NCBI GenBank assembly: GCA_965250205.1
Contig: CBDFNK010000016.1
Location: 1 to 64,000 of the forward strand
Source of the DNA: JAHZKN01 sp965250205
Lineage (GTDB): Bacteria > Pseudomonadota > Alphaproteobacteria > Rhizobiales > Hyphomicrobiaceae
Reading direction: 5' to 3'
DNA length: 64,000 nt
Under the pieces are notes generated by a model. That model was not told the origin of the DNA and ran no database searches. It was given only the letters and a program-made list of their open reading frames with translations. The translations under genes and the position numbers were made by a program. Of the stretch, positions 8,524 to 16,047 are shown piece after piece. Each line of letters opens with the position of its first letter. The first letter of the stretch is position 1.

Positions 8524-8655
8524 GAGAGCATCGAGCCTTTTGTTGTACACAGTAAAGCTATTTGCGCGACGCGCTATCTCATGATCCTATCCCATGACTG
8601 GCGATCAACTGATCTGCTCAAAGTCGCGATTCCAACTTTTCACAAGGTTGATCTA
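8524..8655 (-). repeat. intergenic repeat family, copy B
   Basis: Read on the minus strand, it runs TAGATCAACC ... GGCTCGATGCTCTCG, 132 bp, and aligns with copy A over its whole length with scattered substitutions. Its first three bases, TAG, are the stop codon of the histidine kinase gene upstream on the same strand. It sits in the gap between that gene and the DUF1289 operon. No open frame of note. Confidence 0.85.
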
Positions 8656-10329
8656 GTCAGCTGTCGCCAAAAGCGCTGTTGATGAGCCAGGGGCCGCAAT
8701 CAGACGTGGTTTGCGCCGAGATACTTGATTGTTGGGTGGAGGAGTTGCCTGCCCGGGTGTTGTGAAATCTGGGAGCGCAGGGGTAGCGCCTGTGTCACCC
8801 AATGCACCGTCATCAACGTCGCAATTAATAGGCTGCTTCTTCATGTTCCGCGAACTTGGCAATTGCACAATCGCTTCGGTGCCTTTGCGCAACTCAGATT
8901 TCAACTCGAACGTGCCTTGATGAAGTTCGACAAGGCTCTGCACGATTGGTAGACCAAGTCCAGTGCCGCCTTCCGCGGTTTCATGGGCAAGCGAGCCCTG
9001 ACCAAAGGCCTGCATGACTTTTGGCAATTCATCGGCTGGGATGCCCGGCCCATCATCGCTCACGACAAGCGTTTGGCCGCCTGTTTCCGACGCCTTGATT
9101 GAGACGACGACAGATCCACCCTTAGGCGTGAACTTCAGCGCATTCGACATCAGATTGAGACAGATCTGACGAATAGAGCGCTGGTCGACCCAGACTTGCG
9201 GCAGGTTGTTGGCATAATCTTCAATCAGTGAGACGCCTTTGTTTTGCGCTCTGAGACGCAGAAGGCGATGACAATCGTCAGCGATATCTGCAAGGTTAAC
9301 GCCTTCTTCGTGCAGGTCATAGCGTCCCGCCTCAATGCGTGACAAGTCAAGAATTTCATTGATCAGGTTCAGCAGATGCTTACCACTATCGTGAATGTTG
9401 TCGGCATAGTCGCGGTAAGTAGGATTGGAGTGCTTGCCGAGCAGCTCTGCTTTCATCACTTCGGCAAAGCCCATTACAGCATTGAGTGGAGTTCTCAGTT
9501 CATGGCTCATTGTTGCCAGAAAACGTGATTTTGCCTTGTTGGCACTTTCCGCTCGCCGCCGCGCTTCATCCGAGACCAGTTTTTCTTCTTCCAGTGCTGC
9601 GATTAGCGTATCTTTTTGGGCGCGAAACTCGAGCATCGCGAGCGCCGTTGAGTGTAGGCCCTTAGCCAGGAAGATGAAATAGATGTGGACGCCAATTGCC
9701 ATCGACGCGAGGGCAAAATAGAACGGGTCCCCGAGCATGAACAGGCGACCAACCACTGCCAGTGTCATCGGTATTGTACCGGCACATAAGATCATCATGG
9801 TGGTCGAAGTAAACGTCATGCGGATCGCCAGCAACACGATCAAGGTTGCAAACAAGAACACATGCGAGGAAAAGGCCACCGTGTTGTTGACGACAGGGGC
9901 TACAGCGTAGATACCAACCATTGCAAAACCAGCCCAGGTCAGTCCGTTGACAAACTCTACAAAAACAAATCTGCGTCGCCAGACATAGATATCAATAGTT
10001 TCGCGATCCGCCGCCATGAACCGGCGGCACAATTCCAGCAGCAGAACTTTTGCGCTGATGACCAGCAGCAGCCAAGCGATAGCGTGATGGGCTGGTGCCC
10101 AGAACATGGACGCCAGCGAAAAGATAATTGTGAGTGCTGGCATCGTGACAGCGGCTGCAAGTTCGTTGCGCACGAACATCGACAGCAACTCATAGTCGAA
10201 GGCTGGTTGGTTGGTGGCGGCATTGCTGAGTTGGGTGCGCGCAGCTTTCAGCTGTTTGGCGGCGCGCAGTTTTCTTTCCCGATGCCCCCGTAGTTGGGCA
10301 AACTGGTCAGCATTTGTGCTGGTTTTCAT
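8653..10329 (-). CDS. membrane sensor histidine kinase
   Basis: The N-terminal half has about five to six hydrophobic helices (roughly residues 60-215), then a coiled-coil leading to the HisKA box FLATMSHELRTPLNAVMGF and a HATPase domain with N box NLMSNALKFTPKGG, G1 DDGPGIP and G2 GGTGLGLPIVQSL. The tail after the kinase is Pro/Thr-rich. Resembles PleC/DivJ-type alphaproteobacterial kinases. The ATG at 10329 is chosen over an upstream GTG at 10386, neither having a strong ribosome site. No response regulator is adjacent, so it is an orphan whose partner lies elsewhere. The stop codon is part of repeat copy B. Confidence 0.92.
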   Translation of the reverse strand: MKTSTNADQFAQLRGHRERKLRAAKQLKAARTQLSNAATNQPAFDYELLSMFVRNELAAAVTMPALTIIFSLASMFWAPAHHAIAWLLLVISAKVLLLELCRRFMAADRETIDIYVWRRRFVFVEFVNGLTWAGFAMVGIYAVAPVVNNTVAFSSHVFLFATLIVLLAIRMTFTSTTMMILCAGTIPMTLAVVGRLFMLGDPFYFALASMAIGVHIYFIFLAKGLHSTALAMLEFRAQKDTLIAALEEEKLVSDEARRRAESANKAKSRFLATMSHELRTPLNAVMGFAEVMKAELLGKHSNPTYRDYADNIHDSGKHLLNLINEILDLSRIEAGRYDLHEEGVNLADIADDCHRLLRLRAQNKGVSLIEDYANNLPQVWVDQRSIRQICLNLMSNALKFTPKGGSVVVSIKASETGGQTLVVSDDGPGIPADELPKVMQAFGQGSLAHETAEGGTGLGLPIVQSLVELHQGTFELKSELRKGTEAIVQLPSSRNMKKQPINCDVDDGALGDTGATPALPDFTTPGQATPPPNNQVSRRKPRLIAAPGSSTALLATAD

Positions 10330-10493
10330 TAATACTGCCGCACTGTTGCGCCCGTCGGCGCAAGCTCCATGACCTAGGAAAAACACTAGCCCCAGGTTGC
10401 TAGTGGATTGAACCTAGTTCGAAAGAGGTTAATGTCGTGCCAAATGCCTAATACAGCGTTTAAATTGCCCGATATTTATAAATGGAGAGGTGC

Positions 10494-11021
10494 ATGCAAC
10501 TCAGCTCTTTGGTCCGAGCGGCGGGCTGGCGGCGCACAATCGGGCTCGTGGGATTGTTGGTGGCGGTCCTTCTTGCTGAGCGTTTTTTGGGCACAGCGGA
10601 TGTCTCAGAGGTCAGCGGCTACCCCCGACTGGTCGATGGCGACAGCTTCAAACTAAATGGACATGAAGTGCGTATGGTTGGCATTGATGCGCCGGAAGGG
10701 CGCCAAAACTGCCAGAAGAATGGCAAAGACTGGGCGTGTGGACGGGAGGCTAAGAAAGCACTCTCTCGGATGATAGGGGGGCGTAAAATTGTGTGTCGGT
10801 TTGAGGGCCGTGACAAACATCAACGCCTTCTCGGAACATGCGAGGTAGGTGGCAAAAACCTTAACCAAGCGATGGTTGAACAGGGCCACGCCGTTGCCTT
10901 TGGCCGCCGCTACACAAGAGAAGAGCGGGCTGCCAAAGCCGCCCGGCGGGGTCTATGGGCTGGTACCTTCGACCGTCCGCAAGACTGGCGGCGTATGAAC
11001 TTCGGCTCAGCGGATGGGTGA
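10494..11021 (+). CDS. thermonuclease (SNase)-like protein
   Basis: An N-terminal hydrophobic segment (IGLVGLLVAVLLAERFL) points to export or anchoring. The nuclease-like domain shows LVDGDSFKLNGHEVRMVGID, DAPEGRQNC, WACGREAKKAL and GRRYTREERAAKAARRGLW, matching bacterial thermonuclease homologues that cleave nucleic acids with Ca2+. The ATG at 10494 has GGAGAGG just upstream; an ATG four codons earlier lies inside that ribosome site. The GST gene follows after 9 bp. Confidence 0.87.
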   Translation: MQLSSLVRAAGWRRTIGLVGLLVAVLLAERFLGTADVSEVSGYPRLVDGDSFKLNGHEVRMVGIDAPEGRQNCQKNGKDWACGREAKKALSRMIGGRKIVCRFEGRDKHQRLLGTCEVGGKNLNQAMVEQGHAVAFGRRYTREERAAKAARRGLWAGTFDRPQDWRRMNFGSADG

Positions 11022-11030
11022 GGGCTTGCG

Positions 11031-11642
11031 ATGAAAATTATACAAACAGAGCCAGCCCCCAATCCGCGTCGGGTCCGGATCTTTCTCGCCGAAAAATACA
11101 TCAAGGTTGCGTTTGAAGAACGTGACCTGATGGAGAATACGCTTAAGACCGACGCCTTCACCAAACTCAATCCTATGCAGCGCGTGCCGGTGTTGGTGCT
11201 GGACGACGGCACGACGATTTCAGAAACCGTTGCCATCTGCCGTTACTTCGAAGCGTTGCACCCTGAGCCCTCGTTGTTTGGCAAAACACCATTGCAGCAA
11301 GCCACGATCGAGATGTGGCAGCGCCGGGTCGAGCTGGGGTTGTTTTTTTACGTGGCACAAGTATTTCGCCATCTCAATCCAAAGATGAGCCACCTTGAGG
11401 TGCCGCAAGTCGCCGCTTGGGGGCAAGCCAATAAGCCGAAGGTGGAGGAGGCGCTTTGCATTCTGGATCATCAGTTGTCATCGAACCAATGTGTAGCTGG
11501 CGACGACTATTCTATCGCCGACATTACAGCTCTGGTGGCCATTGACTTTATGAAGCCAGCTAAATTGCAGCTTTCCGAAGCCCATCAACATGTTTTACGC
11601 TGGCATCAGTATGTCTCGGCCAGACCGAGCGCGCTGGCCTGA
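11031..11642 (+). CDS. glutathione S-transferase
   Basis: A 203-residue protein with a thioredoxin-like N-terminal domain (PNPRRVRIFLAEKYIKVAFEE, then LNPMQRVPVLVLDDGTTISE, where the Pro and Ser of the glutathione site are seen) and an all-helical C-terminal domain including DYSIADITALVAIDF. Length is standard for cytosolic GSTs. It starts 9 bp after the nuclease gene. Substrate not predictable. Confidence 0.93.
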   Translation: MKIIQTEPAPNPRRVRIFLAEKYIKVAFEERDLMENTLKTDAFTKLNPMQRVPVLVLDDGTTISETVAICRYFEALHPEPSLFGKTPLQQATIEMWQRRVELGLFFYVAQVFRHLNPKMSHLEVPQVAAWGQANKPKVEEALCILDHQLSSNQCVAGDDYSIADITALVAIDFMKPAKLQLSEAHQHVLRWHQYVSARPSALA

Positions 11643-11695
11643 TGGAAAAGGTTCGAAAACACAGTAAAAACAGACCATTGCTGTGGGCCGAAAGC

Positions 11696-11715
11696 CCTGT
11701 TCCCTAGGGAACAGG
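11696..11715. promoter_or_regulatory. perfect 20-bp palindrome upstream of MBL-fold gene
   Basis: CCTGTTCCCTAGGGAACAGG is a perfect palindrome 61 bp before the MBL-fold start. Its 16-bp core is matched in 15 positions by the palindrome at 47413-47428. It lacks a T-run on either side, so a terminator is unlikely; a dimeric repressor or activator site is the simplest reading. Confidence 0.55.
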
Positions 11716-11776
11716 CAAGTCCTCTAAGCAAGTTAGGGTAGTTGATCTGGGGAAGGGGATGGTCAAGGGTGGAACG

Positions 11777-12520
11777 ATGAAGCTGACAGTCATTGGGTGT
11801 AGTGATGCCTTTGGATCAGGCGCCAGACTGCAAACATGTTTTCATGTTGCCAATCAAGACACGCACTTTCTCATCGATTGTGGTGCAACGACGCTCATTG
11901 GTATGGAGCGCGAAGGGCTCAATCCCAATGATGTCTCGGTCATTTTTATCTCACATCTCCATGGCGATCATTTTTCCGGTCTTGTGTGGTGGCTGATTCA
12001 TGCGCGCCATGTGGCCAAGCGCACGGTACCGCTCACAATTGTGGGACCTGACGGCATTGAGCAACGTCTCAAGGCGGCTTCAGAAGCCTTGTTCCCGGGA
12101 ACGACTGACAAATATTACGATTTCGATTTGAGGTTTTTCACCTATCACGAACCTGAGCCACTGACCGTTGGCGGCGTCACCGCAACTCCGTTCGTAGTCA
12201 GCCACCCCTCGGGTGCAACATCGTACGCCTTGCGGTTTGAAACGGATGGCAAAACGATTGCATTTTCAGGCGATACTGAATGGGTTGAAACGCTTGTGTC
12301 TGCGGCCAAAGACGTGGATCTGTTTATCTGTGAGTGTTTTGCTTACGATGAGGATGCAGGCTACCATATGAACTGGACCATAATCTCTCAAAATCTGCCG
12401 CGCCTGACAGCCAAACAGATTATGCTGACCCACATGGGCCCTGAGATGCTGGCCCAAAAAGCATCGATTACAGCACCACGTGTTTTGTGTGCTGAAGATG
12501 GTCAGGTCATTGACGTTTAA
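11777..12520 (+). CDS. MBL-fold metallo-hydrolase (RNase Z-like)
   Basis: The metal motif SHLHGDHFSGL, the later VSHPSGATSYALRF, SGDTEW and MLTHMGPEML supply the His/Asp ligands of a dinuclear zinc centre. The overall order resembles RNase Z/ElaC and related small-molecule hydrolases, but at 248 residues it lacks the long exosite arm, so tRNA processing is doubtful. The second ATG (11777, after GGTGGA) fits family N-termini (MKLTVIGCSDAFGSG); an ATG at 11759 is also possible. The next gene starts 16 bp after this stop. Confidence 0.87.
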   Translation: MKLTVIGCSDAFGSGARLQTCFHVANQDTHFLIDCGATTLIGMEREGLNPNDVSVIFISHLHGDHFSGLVWWLIHARHVAKRTVPLTIVGPDGIEQRLKAASEALFPGTTDKYYDFDLRFFTYHEPEPLTVGGVTATPFVVSHPSGATSYALRFETDGKTIAFSGDTEWVETLVSAAKDVDLFICECFAYDEDAGYHMNWTIISQNLPRLTAKQIMLTHMGPEMLAQKASITAPRVLCAEDGQVIDV

Positions 12521-12536
12521 AAGGATCGCGCACCGG

Positions 12537-13196
12537 ATGATGTCCTTAAAGCTCCTTCTCAACGATATTTCAAACTGTCAAATCTGTGTAGAAAACCCGC
12601 GCGGGAAAGCCTTGCCGCACACACCACGTCCTGTATTGCGGGTTAGCAAATCGGCGCGGTTGGCCATTGCGGGACAAGCCCCTGGTACGCGCGTGCACGC
12701 GTCTGGAAAACCGTTTACTGATCCATCAGGCGATCGCTTGCGCGATTGGATGGGCGTAACAGAACGCCAGTTTTACAACACGCGTCGGGTTGCGATCATT
12801 CCGATGGGTTTTTGTTTTCCAGGGCTAGACGCAAAAGGGGGCGATCTGCCACCGCGCAAGGAATGCGCTGCTGCATGGCGTTCCCCCTTGCTTGATCTGC
12901 TTTCCAATCTGGATTTGATAGTGCTCGTTGGGGTCTACGCGCAGCGCTGGCATCTTGGCGCACGGGCAAAGTCGTCGTTGACAGACACGGTTGCCAATTG
13001 GCGTCAGTATATGACGCCGACGCGTGCAGGCCGACGGTATTTGCCGCTGCCCCACCCCTCGTGGCGCAACAATTATTGGCTCAAAAAGAACCCATGGTTT
13101 AACGAAGACGTGCTGCCAGTTTTGCGCCGTGAAGTGCGAAAATCAATCAAGCCTCGAACGCCGCCGACCAAGACTAACTCCAAATCCAAAGTGTGA
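12537..13196 (+). CDS. uracil-DNA glycosylase family protein
   Basis: Motif 1 of the family 4/5 UDG group is seen as IAGQAPGTRVHASGKPFTD followed by GDRLRDWMG, and motif 2 as LPLPHPSWRNNYW. An N-terminal C-x2-C (NCQIC) suggests part of the Fe-S ligation of family 4 enzymes. These proteins excise uracil or act on damaged bases. The ATG at 12537 is chosen because the frame upstream overlaps the MBL-fold gene without family similarity. The C-terminus is basic and low complexity. Confidence 0.85.
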   Translation: MMSLKLLLNDISNCQICVENPRGKALPHTPRPVLRVSKSARLAIAGQAPGTRVHASGKPFTDPSGDRLRDWMGVTERQFYNTRRVAIIPMGFCFPGLDAKGGDLPPRKECAAAWRSPLLDLLSNLDLIVLVGVYAQRWHLGARAKSSLTDTVANWRQYMTPTRAGRRYLPLPHPSWRNNYWLKKNPWFNEDVLPVLRREVRKSIKPRTPPTKTNSKSKV

Positions 13197-13346
13197 GCCA
13201 GGCTTCGTTCAACCGGCATGCTAGCCTGCGTTAGAGATGCCTCAGGGGCAATATCATTCCATAAATGTCCGCTTGACTTAATGAATTGAGAAAACGATTG
13301 TCGTGTTCAGGTGATCTTAGATCAATTATTCCTGAAAGGCGGCCTC

Positions 13347-13829
13347 GTGCTTGACGATATGGATATCAAGATCTTGCGCATTCTCCAGCAGGATTGCACA
13401 CGCCCCGTTGCCGATATTGGCAAAGAGGTCGGCCTTTCAACAACACCATGCTGGCGGCGTATTCAAAAGTTGGAAGAAGCAGGCGTAATCCAAAAACGCG
13501 TTGCGTTATTAGACCCAGCCAAGGTCAATGCAGGTGTCGCCGTCTTTGTATCAATCAAAACAGATCAGCATAGTTTGGCCTGGCTTGAAAAATTTCATGC
13601 CTCAGTGCGCGATTTTCCAGAAGTGATGGGTTTTTACCGTATGTCTGGCGAGATTGATTATCTCTTGCACGTCGTGGTGCCAAATATTGAAGCTTATGAT
13701 GCCTTCTATAAAAAACTGATCAGCCATGTTGAGATTGCTAAGGTTTCATCAGCCTTTGCCATGGAGCAAATCAAATACTCAACCGCCGTCCCCCTGACCT
13801 TTGCGCAAAGTGGCACTGAGTCTAGCTAG
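13347..13829 (+). CDS. Lrp/AsnC-family transcriptional regulator
   Basis: N-terminal winged HTH (DDMDIKILRILQQDCTRPVADIGKEVGLSTTPCWRRIQKLEEAGVI, given here in parts: recognition helix STTPCWRRIQKL) and a C-terminal RAM effector domain with VMGFYRMSGEIDYLLHVVV. A GTG at 13347 has AAAGGCGG 4-5 bases upstream and gives the usual ~160-residue size; a GTG at 13311 and an ATG at 13359 are alternatives. The family senses amino acids and often controls a neighbour, but no obvious amino-acid gene is adjacent. Confidence 0.92.
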   Translation: MLDDMDIKILRILQQDCTRPVADIGKEVGLSTTPCWRRIQKLEEAGVIQKRVALLDPAKVNAGVAVFVSIKTDQHSLAWLEKFHASVRDFPEVMGFYRMSGEIDYLLHVVVPNIEAYDAFYKKLISHVEIAKVSSAFAMEQIKYSTAVPLTFAQSGTESS

Positions 13830-13862
13830 GCAACATTGGCCACGATCTTGAAGCGCGCGCCG

Positions 13863-14261
13863 TTAAATAAAGGCGTTGAGAATAGCGAGACAAAAGGCAG
13901 TGAGTGCTGCGATCGCAATTGATGCGAACGTCAACATTATGCCAACGATGCGTAATTTAATTTTATTAGGATTGAGCGACAAGCCAACCCCATGAACGAA
14001 ACGCCCCGACAGTAATAGCAATCCTATGATGTGTAACAGGAGATGTGGTGCGTCGAGGGCTTCTGCAAGCATCATGATGATGAGGGCAAAGGGCGTGTAT
14101 TCAGCGAAATTGGCATGAATGCGCATGCGCTGGAGGAGGCCGCGATCCTCACCTGGTCCATAGGGAATGAGGGCGCCGCGCCGATGTGTAATTACGCGAA
14201 AAGACAGCCATATAAAAAGTGCAGCGAGCGGTGCGGCATAAAGAGCGGTGATGGCGAGCAT
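13863..14261 (-). CDS. MAPEG-family membrane protein
   Basis: A 132-residue four-helix membrane protein. It carries the family pattern in RMRIHANFAEYTPFALIIMML (conserved R, N, E and P of helix 2) and GRFVHGVGLS. Eukaryotic relatives are glutathione-dependent microsomal enzymes; bacterial roles are mostly unknown. The ATG has GGAG seven bases upstream. Confidence 0.9.
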   Translation of the reverse strand: MLAITALYAAPLAALFIWLSFRVITHRRGALIPYGPGEDRGLLQRMRIHANFAEYTPFALIIMMLAEALDAPHLLLHIIGLLLLSGRFVHGVGLSLNPNKIKLRIVGIMLTFASIAIAALTAFCLAILNAFI

Positions 14262-14651
14262 CGTGGTCTCCTAGTCAATCAAGTTGGACCTGTCTCTAGC
14301 GTTGGCAGATCATGAGTGTGAAACGACAAAGATATATGTTTTCAGGACGGTCGGTGCTGACTCCAATTTCCGATCTATGATGGTGCGTTGACACTATAGT
14401 CTTCTTTCGGTCAGGTGGGACATGTACGCATGGGAAACTGCCGTTGTCGTCGGCTTGATCAACCTTCGAAAAGTTGGAACTGACTTTGAGCAGATAAGTT
14501 GACCGCCAGCCATGGGATGGAGTCATGGGATAGAGTCTTGAGATAGAGCGTCGCGCAAATAGCTTCACTGTCTACAAGAAAAGGCGCTAGGTTCTAGCTT
14601 ACTTATTTGTACAATTTCAACATTATCGATTCTGATCCTAGGCGGATTAAA
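14262..14651. other. 390-bp gene-free interval
   Basis: Lies between the start of the MAPEG gene and the 3' end of a hydroxyacid dehydrogenase, both on the minus strand. It contains repeat copy C (14455-14597) and presumably the MAPEG promoter next to 14262. I see no convincing small gene or terminator hairpin in the rest. Confidence 0.6.
14455..14597 (+). repeat. intergenic repeat family, copy C
   Basis: Runs from TTGATCAACC to AGGCGCTAGGTTCTAG and aligns with copies A, B and D. It is the longest copy because of an extra ~12 bp in the middle, where GGGATGGAGTC and GGGATAGAGTC are near-duplicates. The CGTCGCGCAAATAGCTTCACTGT block is well kept. Unlike B and D it is not attached to a stop codon. 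Confidence 0.83.
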
Positions 14652-15539
14652 CTAACCAGATCGAGTTGGTTTGTTGAGGCGCGCAATCAGGCTTGAGGTG
14701 TCCCAACGTCCACCGCCCATGGCTTGGACTTGTGCGTAGTATTCATCAACGCATTTTGTCACCTCAAGCTTAGCGCCATTGCGCTCGGCTTCGGCAAGGC
14801 AGATGGCAAAGTCTTTGCGCATCCAATCAACCGCAAAGCCAAAGTCAAACTCACCGTTTGCCATGGTCGGCCAGCGGTTTTCCATCTGCCAGGATTGTGC
14901 CGCCCCTTTGGAAAGGGTCCCCATGACCGGTTCGAGGTCGAGGCCTGCGCGTTGGGCAAAGTGAATGGCTTCAGAGAGACCTTGCAACAAACCACCAATT
15001 GCAATTTGATTGACCATTTTGGTCAGTTGGCCGGACCCTGATGGTCCAATCAGGGTCGCCATACGGGCAAAACAATCGATCACGGGTTTGGCCGCGTCAA
15101 AAGCGTTGCTGTTGCCACCCACCATGACGGTCAATGCACCAGACTCTGCGCCCGCCTGACCACCAGAGACTGGTGCATCAAGAAATTCAAAGTCTTGGCC
15201 TTGGGCTTTCTCAGATAGCTCGCGTGCGACTTCGGCCGAGGCTGTGGTGTGGTCAACGAAAACCGCACCCGGCTTCGTGGTTTGAAAGGCGCCCTCAGGG
15301 CCTATGGTAACTGCACGCAAATCATCATCGTTGCCGACGCACGTGAAAACGAAGTCAGCACCTTCAGCCGCAGCAGATGGTGTTGCAGCGTGATGGCCGT
15401 CAGGAAATGCTTGAATCCAGTTCTCAGCTTTCGCTGTGCTGCGATTGTAAACCGTGACCGCGTGGCCGCCCTTTTTTAAAAGGTGCCCGGCCATTGGGTA
15501 GCCCATCACACCAAGCCCGATAAATGCCACGTTAGCCAT
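14652..15539 (-). CDS. 3-hydroxyisobutyrate dehydrogenase-family NAD(P) oxidoreductase
   Basis: A 295-residue beta-hydroxyacid dehydrogenase. The Rossmann loop is GLGVMGYPMAGHLLKKG, the substrate loop DAPVSGGQAGAESGALTV, and the catalytic Lys lies in GSGQLTKMVNQIAIGG. Family members oxidise 3-hydroxyisobutyrate, tartronate semialdehyde or similar. The ATG at 15539, 25 codons into the longest frame, follows GGGAGA and starts right at the first Rossmann strand (MANVAFIGLG). No catabolic neighbours, so the substrate is open. Confidence 0.92.
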   Translation of the reverse strand: MANVAFIGLGVMGYPMAGHLLKKGGHAVTVYNRSTAKAENWIQAFPDGHHAATPSAAAEGADFVFTCVGNDDDLRAVTIGPEGAFQTTKPGAVFVDHTTASAEVARELSEKAQGQDFEFLDAPVSGGQAGAESGALTVMVGGNSNAFDAAKPVIDCFARMATLIGPSGSGQLTKMVNQIAIGGLLQGLSEAIHFAQRAGLDLEPVMGTLSKGAAQSWQMENRWPTMANGEFDFGFAVDWMRKDFAICLAEAERNGAKLEVTKCVDEYYAQVQAMGGGRWDTSSLIARLNKPTRSG

Positions 15540-15657
15540 TAGGTTGTTCTCCCTTGTACGGCACGGATGCTCATCTCGCCTGAATTGGTAAACGGCCAGG
15601 TAGCTAAAAGACAAGGGACAATAAATATAGGGCCGGAAATATAGGGCAGGCCAAAAG

Positions 15658-15689
15658 AAAACCCCTCTCGGAGCAGGAGAGGGGTTTTT
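15658..15689. terminator. intrinsic terminator (bidirectional)
   Basis: AAAACCCCTCTC and GAGAGGGGTTTT form a 12-bp perfect stem around a 7-base loop, with a T-run on the plus strand and A-run on the other side. It lies 28 bp past the stop of the small membrane gene read from the right, and may shield the dehydrogenase gene from its transcription. Confidence 0.85.
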
Positions 15690-15716
15690 AAGTTTTAACC
15701 GCGATGGGATAGGCGG

Positions 15717-15887
15717 CTATTGGGATGTTAGGAGCACGTGGGAGTTGGGAGTAAAGGCTTTTGCAGGTTGGCTATTCGTAAGGGAGACGATGAGGATCGC
15801 GACAGTGATAGCAAAGCAGACCAGCGCACCAATTCTCGTCCAGTGCCATCGAGGCGTTTTGAACAATGGGTGGGCGGTGAGGTCCAT
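15717..15887 (-). CDS. predicted small membrane protein, 56 aa
   Basis: Direct translation of the minus strand gives MDLTAHPLFKTPRWHWTRIG followed by a single hydrophobic helix (ALVCFAITVAILIVSL) and a short tail. No family recognised. The stop is followed by a strong terminator hairpin, which supports real transcription in this direction. No clear Shine-Dalgarno is seen (GAAAAGAA about 8 bases upstream), so confidence is moderate. Confidence 0.45.
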   Translation of the reverse strand: MDLTAHPLFKTPRWHWTRIGALVCFAITVAILIVSLTNSQPAKAFTPNSHVLLTSQ

Positions 15888-16047
15888 TAGGGTTCTTTTC
15901 TGGTGTTGCGTTGCTTCGATGTTCGATCAATTTCGTTATGTTTTTTGTAACCGATAACGCTCTGTTAGGCTAGTTCGAACTCTTCGTATGATGAACTCGT
16001 ATTTCATGAAATTAAGGTCTTGTTTAGATGTCTTAACATCGGCCGCG

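Noticed and set aside
11696..11715. LexA (SOS) box
   Set aside because: CTGT and ACAG are 10 bases apart instead of 8, and alphaproteobacterial LexA sites are GTTC direct repeats. The gene is not a typical SOS gene.
12092..12103. GTTCCCGGGAAC palindrome inside the MBL-fold gene
   Set aside because: It is within coding sequence and is shorter than the shared upstream palindrome, so chance is the simplest explanation.
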